7,369 bases of DNA from Bacillota bacterium (lineage in GTDB: Bacteria > Bacillota > UBA4882 > UBA10575). The notes under the pieces are model-generated. The model made no database searches. It was not told where the DNA came from and saw nothing but the letters and a program-made list of their open reading frames with translations. Position numbers and translations under genes: made by a program. This document shows positions 1 through 5,464 of this stretch, piece after piece; the first letter of the stretch is position 1, and each line of letters opens with the position of its first letter. The DNA lies in the NCBI GenBank assembly GCA_003511465.1, contig DOID01000158.1, positions 1 to 7,369 of the forward strand. The letters run 5' to 3'.

Positions 1-1493
1 TTCACATAATCCATGATGGTTTGGTTCTCTTTCATCTCAACGGCATACTCATAAGAGAAGGCATACTTTTGGTTTTGGCGAATCAATCCTAAATAGGCGT
101 TATTGACAATCACCACAATCAGCGGGATTTTGTACTTCGACGCCACTGCCAATTCCTCCACGTGGAAAGTAAAACCGAAATCACCCATAACGGCGACCGC
201 TTTTTTCTCCGGATTGGCAATCATTGCCCCAAAGGCCGCCGGAATGTCAAACCCAAGGGTACCAGCGCCGCCGGAAGGCATATAGGTGCGGGGACTGTTA
301 ATTTTCTGGAGCTGTCCCGACCAGATTTGGTTGAGGCCACAACCGGTGGTAAACATCACCTGATCGCCAAAGACCTTATTCATCTCCCGGTAAACCCTCT
401 GCGGTTTAATCGGTTGGCAATCATAATCCGTTTTTCTTTCCAGTTCGGCGCGGAGGGCCGGTAAGGCTGCCACCCGTGGGGCGTTACTTTTAAAGCCGTC
501 GGCTTTAGCCGCCTTTAGTAAGGCTTCGATTGCTAACTTAGCATCGGCCACAATCCCCAGATCCGGTTGGAATATTTTCCCGATTTCACTCGGGTCAATA
601 TTAATGTGGATAAATTTCCGGTCACCCTTGTACACATTAACATTCCCAGTATGCCGGTCAGTAAAACGACAACCGATCCCCAGCACAACGTCGGACTCCA
701 TCATAATTTTATTGCCAACCGGTTGCCCGACCTGAATCCCGGTATGCCCGGCATTGAGGGGATGGTCTTCAGGAATGCCTCCTTTCGCCATGTATGTGGT
801 AATAACTGGGATATTTAACGCCTCAGCCAACTCGACGAATTCTCGGCATGCTTCTGCTAAAACCACACCGCCGCCCATTAAAAGCACGGGACTGTTCGCA
901 GTTTTTAAGATGGCGATGGCTTGTTCAATTTCCGCCGCTGCCGGAGCTTTCTGCTCAATCTTTAGCGGTTGATACTGAGCGGGGTCAAAGTCGATTTCGA
1001 CCGACTGAATATCCAGCGGTAAGTCAATCAATACCGGACCGGGTTTTCCTTCCCGGGCAATACGAAACGCTTCCGCAAAAGTTTCGACAATTTTGGTTTC
1101 ATCCGTTATACAGTAAGTCTTTTTCGCCACCGGTTCGCAAATTTTAGCTATGTCAACACATTGAAAGGCATCCAAACCAAGTTGAGCGCGGACAGCCTGA
1201 CCGGTGATGGCAATCAACGGGATTGAATCGATCATGCTAGTGTACATCCCAGTAACAAAATTGGTGGCGCCTGGTCCAGAGGTGCAAATTGCTACCGCCA
1301 TTTTACCACTGGCCCGATAATAGGCACTAGCTGCATGTACGGCGCATTCTTCATGACGCATGGTATAATGACGAATATTTTTGCTTTCTCCCAGAAACTT
1401 ATATAAACCATTAATTCCCGCCCCGGGAATACCGAAAGCATCTGTGATTCCTTCTTTTTCTAAGATTGCGACCATTGCTTTTGATGCGTTCAA
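1..1493 (-). CDS. gcl: Glyoxylate carboligase (tartronate-semialdehyde synthase)-like ThDP enzyme, 3' end cut by window
   Basis: Family role: joins two glyoxylate molecules to tartronate semialdehyde plus CO2, in the cytoplasm, using thiamine diphosphate and usually FAD. I translated the minus strand by hand: 497 residues are open without a stop, against 593 in E. coli Gcl, so about 95 C-terminal residues lie beyond the left edge. Resemblance to E. coli Gcl runs throughout: EKEGIT.AFG.PGA near residues 12-25, PGPVLIDLPLDIQ and the following EIDFDP, PDLGIVADAK, KPQRVYREMNK, and the ThDP site with GDF at 437-439 (Gcl also has GDF, not GDG) followed by N464-N465 in VNNAYLGLIRQ. The Trp of acetohydroxyacid synthase (RQWQ) is Asn here (RQNQ), as expected outside true AHAS. 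Oddity: RHEE at 46-49 places Glu48 where E. coli Gcl has Val51. Start: TTG at 1493, chosen for AAGGAG nine bases upstream; an internal ATG at 1475 has no such site. A different carboligase or acetolactate synthase-like substrate remains possible. Confidence 0.75.
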   Translation of the reverse strand, partial: MNASKAMVAILEKEGITDAFGIPGAGINGLYKFLGESKNIRHYTMRHEECAVHAASAYYRASGKMAVAICTSGPGATNFVTGMYTSMIDSIPLIAITGQAVRAQLGLDAFQCVDIAKICEPVAKKTYCITDETKIVETFAEAFRIAREGKPGPVLIDLPLDIQSVEIDFDPAQYQPLKIEQKAPAAAEIEQAIAILKTANSPVLLMGGGVVLAEACREFVELAEALNIPVITTYMAKGGIPEDHPLNAGHTGIQVGQPVGNKIMMESDVVLGIGCRFTDRHTGNVNVYKGDRKFIHINIDPSEIGKIFQPDLGIVADAKLAIEALLKAAKADGFKSNAPRVAALPALRAELERKTDYDCQPIKPQRVYREMNKVFGDQVMFTTGCGLNQIWSGQLQKINSPRTYMPSGGAGTLGFDIPAAFGAMIANPEKKAVAVMGDFGFTFHVEELAVASKYKIPLIVVIVNNAYLGLIRQNQKYAFSYEYAVEMKENQTIMDYV

Positions 1494-1501
1494 AAATACC
1501 A

Positions 1502-1509
1502 ACTCCTTA
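1502..1509 (-). promoter_or_regulatory. Ribosome binding site fixing the TTG start of the gcl-like gene
   Basis: The minus strand reads AAGGAGTT, with about nine bases between AAGGAG and the TTG codon at 1493. This spacing supports the rare TTG start over the in-frame ATG 18 bases further in, which has no purine-rich box at a proper distance. Confidence 0.7.
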
Positions 1510-1540
1510 AATTTCAATAATTAAAACTGTATTTTAGTTA

Positions 1541-1581
1541 AAGGGTTTTTTGAGTAATACTCTTTGTTATTTAAAACCCTT
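1541..1581 (-). promoter_or_regulatory. Stem-loop in the leader of the gcl-like gene
   Basis: AAGGGTTTT (1541-1549) and AAAACCCTT (1573-1581) form a perfect 9-bp inverted repeat. The 23-base loop contains a small hairpin, GAGT-AAT-ACTC (1552-1562). With transcription starting near 1589, the structure lies at the very 5' end of the mRNA, about 50 bases before the ribosome site. It has no U-tract on the coding strand directly after it, so it is not a simple terminator. It could be a 5' stabilising stem, a protein-binding hairpin, or a DNA operator just downstream of the promoter. I do not recognise it as any known riboswitch class. Confidence 0.45.
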
Positions 1582-1595
1582 CTTCATTTAATTAC

Positions 1596-1624
1596 ATTAT
1601 AGCTGCAACTATTTCAAAATGCAA
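1596..1624 (-). promoter_or_regulatory. Sigma-A type promoter of the gcl-like gene
   Basis: On the minus strand, TTGCAT (1619-1624) lies 17 bases before a perfect TATAAT (1596-1601). The start of transcription would be near 1589, giving a leader of about 95 nt before the TTG start. The -35 box matches only the TTG of the consensus, so an activator may help. Confidence 0.6.
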
Positions 1625-1830
1625 TATAAGATTTACATTTTGGCCATGTTTGGGCAATATTACTACAATCTACCTTGTGTTATCCATATAATGGGCCTTA
1701 GTTTTTAAAAGCGTACCTTATAATTCCCTTCTTATCAAACGACTTTCTAAATGTTAGGTTAAACATCCTCTTATAAATGAGCGATTAAAGGCATGGAAAA
1801 ATAAAACATTATTTCATTTTTGTACGATCA
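1625..1830. other. Gap upstream of the gcl promoter, no gene seen
   Basis: This AT-rich stretch lies between the gcl promoter and the terminator of the radical SAM gene. I find no open reading frame with a ribosome site and no RNA gene. It contains a short dyad, ATGTT-N6-AACAT (1751-1766), and an imperfect AT-rich dyad around 1797-1821. Either could be a binding site for a regulator of the gcl-like gene, but no known operator was recognised. Confidence 0.4.
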
Positions 1831-1860
1831 ATATAAAAGCTCACCAGTGGTGAGCCTTTT
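1831..1860 (-). terminator. Intrinsic terminator after the radical SAM gene
   Basis: On the minus strand, GCTCACC-ACT-GGTGAGC (1839-1855) forms a 7-bp stem with a 3-base loop and is followed by TTTTATATT. It begins about 40 bases after the stop codon of the radical SAM gene. A run of T on the plus side of the stem (1857-1860) means it could also work in the other direction, although no plus-strand gene reads into it. Confidence 0.75.
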
Positions 1861-1897
1861 CTCACGAACATACTCTTAGCGCCGATTATTCATAGCT

Positions 1898-3430
1898 TTA
1901 AACCGTAGAGGTATCCGGTGCCGTCAATGGAACCGGTGCTGCTACCGTTTGTTCCAGGAAGAACTTGCGGAAATGATAACCGTAAATTGAATAGGTGACC
2001 GCAAGCGGAAAGACCCGGGGTTTCTTGAGGAGCGACCAACCGACCAACCGCCAAAAGTACCAGCGGTTTTGATCCCAAATCCCCAACCAAAAGAGGGCTT
2101 TGGCGAAGGCGGTCAAATGGTATAAACGGAGGTGGAGCTTTCGTCTGCGCGGCGGATTATACTCCTTCAAAAAGGCAATCACCCGCCGACAAAAATACTT
2201 GGGTGTATACAGGGTGGCGGTCACCCGCTTATAACCGGCTAACAGCTTTTCCCAAGACATCATCGGCTGATAATTGATCTGCTGGTTGGTGTTGTTACCC
2301 ACACTTTCCGTGAGGATCCGCCCTTCTTTTTCCATTCGCTGATACAGTTTGGTCCCCTTCAAGACATTCAAGAGCCCGACCATGGCCGTGACAATCCCGC
2401 TTTGCTGGATAAATTCGATCTGCCGCTCAAAAATGGTCGGTGGGTCCTGATCAAACCCCAAAATGAAACCGCCCTGCACCTGAAGACCGTGCCGTTGAAT
2501 CTTCTTCACTGCGGCTAGCAAGTCCCGGTTTTTATTTTGGAGTTTATTGCATTCGGTGAGACTACCCTCATGGGGAGTCTCAATCCCGATAAATACCGAC
2601 TCAAACCCCACTTTAACCATGGCCTCCAGTAACTTATCATCATCGGCCATATTTATGGAAGCTTGTGTATTAAAGGTGAAGGGGAAACCTCGTGCCGTAA
2701 GCCATTGGTCCATCGCCGGGAGGAGTTCCTGCTTGAGCATTTCTTTATTACCAATAAAATTATCATCCACCATAAAGACACCGCCGCGCCAGCCGTGAGC
2801 GTACAAGTCTTCAAATTCTGCCAACACCTGTTCTATACTTTTGGTACGGGGCTTATGACCGTAAAGCAAGGTAATATCGCAAAAATCACAGTCAAAGGGG
2901 CAACCCCGGGAATACTGTAGGCTCATGGCATTATACTTCTTCATGTCCAACAGATCCCACCGAGGCTGCGGTGTCGTGCTGAGATCAGCCCATTCATCCG
3001 GGTCGGCAGTATACAAATGTCGGGGATTGCCCGCGGCCAGGTCGGCCAGGAACCGTGGTAAAGTGAGCTCCGCTTCCCCTAAAACCAAGTGGTCCACCTC
3101 GGGATAGTCCTCGGCGCTTACCGTAAAGAGCGGACCTCCGGCTACTATTCTTCGCTCTAACCTTTGACATCTGGTAATTAAGTCCCGTACCCCTTCTTTC
3201 TGCACAGCCATGGCGCTAATGAAAACATAATCCGCCCATGCCAAGTCGGCATCCTTAAGCGTAGTTACGTTCTGATCCACCAGTTTCAGCTCCCAGTCCC
3301 GGGGCAATAATCCGGCGACCGTCAGCAAGCCCAAAGGGGGATGGGCTGCCTTTTTGTTGATAAATTTGAGGGCATGGGTAAAACTCCAAAAAGTCTCGGG
3401 GAATCGGGGATAAACCAACAGAATTTTCAC
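1898..3430 (-). CDS. B12-binding domain radical SAM protein with DUF4070-like C-terminus (HpnP-like family)
   Basis: A 510-residue protein. Residues 1-135 resemble the cobalamin-binding domain that precedes many radical SAM enzymes (VYPRF near the start, AGGP at 97-100, LGEAE at 117-121). The usual DxHxxG motif is not seen; VDQN (51-54) has Asn where His would be, as I recall for HpnP. The radical SAM core has Cys177, Cys181 and Cys184 (CPFDCDFC) to hold the 4Fe-4S cluster. VDDNFIGN (221-228), GIETP (282-286) and GFILGFDQD (321-329) match my memory of the hopanoid C-2 methylase HpnP and its DUF4070 relatives. Known members are mainly SAM-dependent methylases acting on unactivated carbon, so methylation of an unknown substrate is inferred. 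The last 80 residues are rich in aromatic and basic residues and may contact membranes. It starts at GTG with GGAGGGAG upstream. No hopanoid gene is beside it, so the substrate is unknown; it appears to be transcribed alone. Confidence 0.85.
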   Translation of the reverse strand: MKILLVYPRFPETFWSFTHALKFINKKAAHPPLGLLTVAGLLPRDWELKLVDQNVTTLKDADLAWADYVFISAMAVQKEGVRDLITRCQRLERRIVAGGPLFTVSAEDYPEVDHLVLGEAELTLPRFLADLAAGNPRHLYTADPDEWADLSTTPQPRWDLLDMKKYNAMSLQYSRGCPFDCDFCDITLLYGHKPRTKSIEQVLAEFEDLYAHGWRGGVFMVDDNFIGNKEMLKQELLPAMDQWLTARGFPFTFNTQASINMADDDKLLEAMVKVGFESVFIGIETPHEGSLTECNKLQNKNRDLLAAVKKIQRHGLQVQGGFILGFDQDPPTIFERQIEFIQQSGIVTAMVGLLNVLKGTKLYQRMEKEGRILTESVGNNTNQQINYQPMMSWEKLLAGYKRVTATLYTPKYFCRRVIAFLKEYNPPRRRKLHLRLYHLTAFAKALFWLGIWDQNRWYFWRLVGWSLLKKPRVFPLAVTYSIYGYHFRKFFLEQTVAAPVPLTAPDTSTV

Positions 3431-3437
3431 TTGCTTC

Positions 3438-3445
3438 TCCCTCCA
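3438..3445 (-). promoter_or_regulatory. Ribosome binding site for the GTG start of the radical SAM gene
   Basis: The minus strand reads GGAGGGAG, with nine bases between GGAGG and the GTG at 3430. This supports a GTG start. I could not identify a convincing promoter between this site and the terminator at 3550-3581; GATAAA and CATACT near 3480-3505 lack good -35 partners. Confidence 0.65.
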
Positions 3446-3549
3446 CTTTAAATATAAATCAAAGTCTCCTCTTTGCAGTATGGGTAAAAGCCAGTTAGTT
3501 TATCCCCGCCCTTTACTAACCCCCAAAGCTTACGGCGTCTTTTTGAACA

Positions 3550-3581
3550 TAAAAAAGCCCTGAAACAGTACGTCTCAGGGC
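3550..3581 (-). terminator. Intrinsic terminator after the pbuG-like permease
   Basis: On the minus strand, GCCCTGA (3575-3581) pairs with TCAGGGC (3557-3563) across an 11-base loop, and the stem is followed directly by TTTTTT (3551-3556). It lies about 25 bases after the permease stop codon and separates it from the radical SAM gene. Confidence 0.85.
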
Positions 3582-3605
3582 ATAGGTTCTGAACTGCATT
3601 TGGCT

Positions 3606-5024
3606 TTAAATTCTGGCCAGGATAATAAAGTTCAAGATGAAGAGCAAGGTAGAAACGACCAGAATCGGATGGACTTCCTTGAACTCACGTTTACAGATCT
3701 TAACCACGCAGTAGAAGATAAAGCCGGTGGCGATTCCGTAGGAAATGCTATAGCATAAAGCCATAAAGATCCCGGCGAAGAAGGCAGGAATTGCTTCCTC
3801 CAGCTCATCCCATTTGATTTCTTTAAAGGAAGCCAGCATCATAATCCCAACCACAATCAGGGCTGGAGCCGTCGCCTGTGCCGGAACAATTCCCGCTACC
3901 GGAGCCAGGAATATGGAAGCGATGAAAAGCAGCGCCGTTACCACACTAGTTAGTCCAGTCCGACCGCCGGCACCGATTCCAGCGGCGCTCTCCACGTAAG
4001 TGGTGGTGTTCGAAGTCCCAAATATGGCGCCAATCGAGGTAGCAATCGCATCGGCAAACAAAGCCCGGTCCATCTTGGATTTAAAACCAGAACCGGAGTG
4101 CATCATTTTCTCATCTTCCGCGCTAAAGATCCCGCTGCGGCGTCCGGTACCGATAAAAGTACCAATGGTATCAAACGTATCAGACAAACTAAAGGCAAAG
4201 ATGGTCATTAAGACTAGGGGGATTTTGGACGCATCAGCAAACAAGGACAGCATTCCTTCTGGACCAAAGGCCGCACCGAAAGTGGTCCCCAATTCCGCAA
4301 AGGCCTGACCAACTCCGGTGGTCGCCCCGATACTGGACACGTCAACCACACCCATGGGGATCCCAATCAAGGTAGTACCGAAAATCCCTAGCAAAATCGC
4401 GCCCTTTACTTTAAGCACTAACAGCACAATGGTTAAAACAAGGCCGATCACCGCTAGTAAAACCCCGGGGGTAGTAAATTCTACCAAGGCCGGAACGGCG
4501 CTGGCGCTGGCAATCACAGTGCCACTGTCCAAAAGCGCATAGGTCCCGGGATCGGAAGTAAAGTTAATAAGACCGGCGTTTTTCACCCCGATGTAAGCAA
4601 TAAAGATCCCAATCCCACCACCAATCGCATTCTGCAAACTAAGGGGGATCGATTTGATGATTTCTTTCCGGATGCGGGTAACCGTAATAATAATATTAAT
4701 GATCCCGCATAAAAAAACCATGGCAAGGGCTTGTTGCCAACTGAAGCCTAAGGCAAAGACGACGGTATAGGTGAAAAAGGCGTTCAAACCCATCCCTGGC
4801 GCTTGTGCATAAGGCACATTGGCGAAAAGGCCCATCACTAGAGTACCAATGACGGATGCAATAATCGTGGCTAGAAAAACAGCGCCCCAAGGAATTCCGG
4901 TCTGACTTAGCATTGCAGGATTGACAAAAATAATATACGACATGGCAAAGAAGGTTGTAAACCCAGCAACGATCTCGGTTGACACTTTAGTTCCGTTTTC
5001 TTTAAGCTGAAAAAACTTGTCCAT
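3606..5024 (-). CDS. pbuG: Guanine/hypoxanthine permease, NCS2 family, AzgA/PbuG type
   Basis: Inner-membrane importer of purine bases, probably guanine and hypoxanthine, driven by the proton gradient. The 472 residues are close to the 440 of B. subtilis PbuG. The start FFQL.E.GT and EI.AGFTTF matches PbuG. Conserved stretches are APGMGLNAFF (from about 75), LSDTFDTIGT (from about 280) and GTSNTTTYVES through GGRTG (about 336-357). Hydrophobic segments recur along the whole length, as in the family's roughly 12-14 helices. Start choice: an ATG at 5042 is in frame, but its next bases form the GGGAGGG ribosome site for ATG 5024, and alignment with PbuG begins at MDKFFQL, so 5024 is taken. A guanine-type riboswitch and terminator precede the gene, which fits B. 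subtilis pbuG, itself under a guanine riboswitch. A terminator follows. Adenine as a main substrate is less likely given the C at the riboswitch's specificity position. Confidence 0.92.
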   Translation of the reverse strand: MDKFFQLKENGTKVSTEIVAGFTTFFAMSYIIFVNPAMLSQTGIPWGAVFLATIIASVIGTLVMGLFANVPYAQAPGMGLNAFFTYTVVFALGFSWQQALAMVFLCGIINIIITVTRIRKEIIKSIPLSLQNAIGGGIGIFIAYIGVKNAGLINFTSDPGTYALLDSGTVIASASAVPALVEFTTPGVLLAVIGLVLTIVLLVLKVKGAILLGIFGTTLIGIPMGVVDVSSIGATTGVGQAFAELGTTFGAAFGPEGMLSLFADASKIPLVLMTIFAFSLSDTFDTIGTFIGTGRRSGIFSAEDEKMMHSGSGFKSKMDRALFADAIATSIGAIFGTSNTTTYVESAAGIGAGGRTGLTSVVTALLFIASIFLAPVAGIVPAQATAPALIVVGIMMLASFKEIKWDELEEAIPAFFAGIFMALCYSISYGIATGFIFYCVVKICKREFKEVHPILVVSTLLFILNFIILARI

Positions 5025-5032
5025 GCAAAGAA

Positions 5033-5040
5033 TCCCTCCC
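5033..5040 (-). promoter_or_regulatory. Ribosome binding site that decides the permease start
   Basis: GGGAGGGA on the minus strand ends about eight or nine bases before ATG 5024. It overlaps codons of the longer in-frame reading from ATG 5042, which itself has no ribosome site. This supports the shorter protein. Confidence 0.75.
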
Positions 5041-5150
5041 ATATTTACTTGGCTATTTTAAGAGCAACCCGCTCTAGACCGCAAAAATTAGGTTGGACTT
5101 TTCTTTTAATTAACCCGCGCCGTTAGTATCACCAAAGGTTACTCATTAAA

Positions 5151-5182
5151 TTAAAAAAGGCAATTGGTTCGTGCCAATCGCC
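5151..5182 (-). terminator. Riboswitch-controlled intrinsic terminator before pbuG
   Basis: On the minus strand, GGCGATTGG (5174-5182) pairs with CCAATTGCC (5159-5167), 9 bp including one G-U pair, with a 6-base loop. TTTTTT (5153-5158) follows. It lies between the aptamer and the permease and about 130 bases before the start codon, so it can only act as an attenuator of the permease transcript. Confidence 0.85.
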
Positions 5183-5262
5183 GTAAATGATCCAAGCAGG
5201 AATACACCAACCTTTCACATTGACCTAAAACCCATCTGTTTCAACGTAAAAGGTAGTGATGT

Positions 5263-5337
5263 ATCCCCAATAGTCGAACAATTTACGGTTGCTCGGTAGA
5301 TACTCTAGGCCCGTATCGCCTACATTATATTGGGAAT
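5263..5337 (-). ncRNA. Purine riboswitch aptamer, guanine class
   Basis: Read on the minus strand, the 75 bases fit the xpt/pbuX-type purine aptamer. P1 is a 10-bp helix between 5328-5337 and 5263-5272, with one G-U pair. After P1 comes TAAT. P2 pairs GTAGGC (5318-5323) with GCCTA (5306-5310) around L2 GATACGG, the conserved seven-base loop. The junction reads GTATCTACC. P3 (CGAGCA with TGTTCG) carries L3 ACCGTAAAT, whose CC can pair with the GG of L2. The last junction reads GACTAT, with C at the position equal to C74 of the B. subtilis xpt aptamer (plus position 5273). C marks guanine/hypoxanthine binding and U would mark adenine. It controls the downstream purine permease, and ligand should switch expression off through the terminator at 5151-5182. 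Confidence 0.93.
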
Positions 5338-5386
5338 CGGTATTTAGATTGTTTCGGATCGGACAGTTAAAATCAATTACAACCGT

Positions 5387-5415
5387 AGTATATAAAAGCG
5401 TCACCCAATAGTCAA
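5387..5415 (-). promoter_or_regulatory. Sigma-A type promoter of the riboswitch-pbuG transcript
   Basis: TTGACT (5410-5415) lies 17 bases before TATACT (5387-5392) on the minus strand; each box is one base from consensus. Transcription would begin near 5380, about 43 bases before the aptamer, giving a leader of roughly 355 nt. The promoter sits just downstream of the putP stop codon, so the permease is transcribed on its own. Confidence 0.75.
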
Positions 5416-5464
5416 GATTCGCCGGCAATTTTTATCTGTTCGTTACAGAACGGCTGTATTGACT

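Noticed and set aside
103..1147. Plus-strand open frames opposite the gcl-like gene
   Set aside because: They are antisense to a continuous, well-conserved ThDP enzyme frame and have no ribosome sites or recognisable products.
1687..1724. Two plus-strand TATAAT boxes (1687-1692 and 1719-1724)
   Set aside because: Neither has a -35 box at 16-18 bases, and no plus-strand gene lies downstream.
3814..4542. Plus-strand open frames opposite the pbuG-like permease
   Set aside because: They mirror the codon pattern of the membrane protein on the other strand and resemble no family.
5025..5042. Longer permease start at ATG 5042
   Set aside because: The extra six codons consist largely of the ribosome binding site for ATG 5024, and family alignment starts at the later Met.
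5061..5075. Second hairpin before pbuG (AGAGC-GGGTT-GCTCT)
   Set aside because: A 5-bp stem followed by only two T, so not a terminator; no further role could be supported.
5404..5413. GACTATTGGG at the pbuG promoter repeats the aptamer's P1 strand (5266-5275)
   Set aside because: This copy overlaps the -35 box and lies upstream of the predicted transcript start, so it cannot compete in the RNA; a chance repeat is likelier.
5225..5428. 67-codon open frame on the minus strand
   Set aside because: It covers the purine riboswitch aptamer and runs across the promoter at 5387-5415, has no ribosome site, and its peptide resembles nothing I know. It is untranslated leader.
5434..5460. Possible terminator after putP (TCTGT-AACGA-ACAGA)
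   Set aside because: Only a 5-bp stem and the following bases are TAAAAATT with no run of T on the coding strand.
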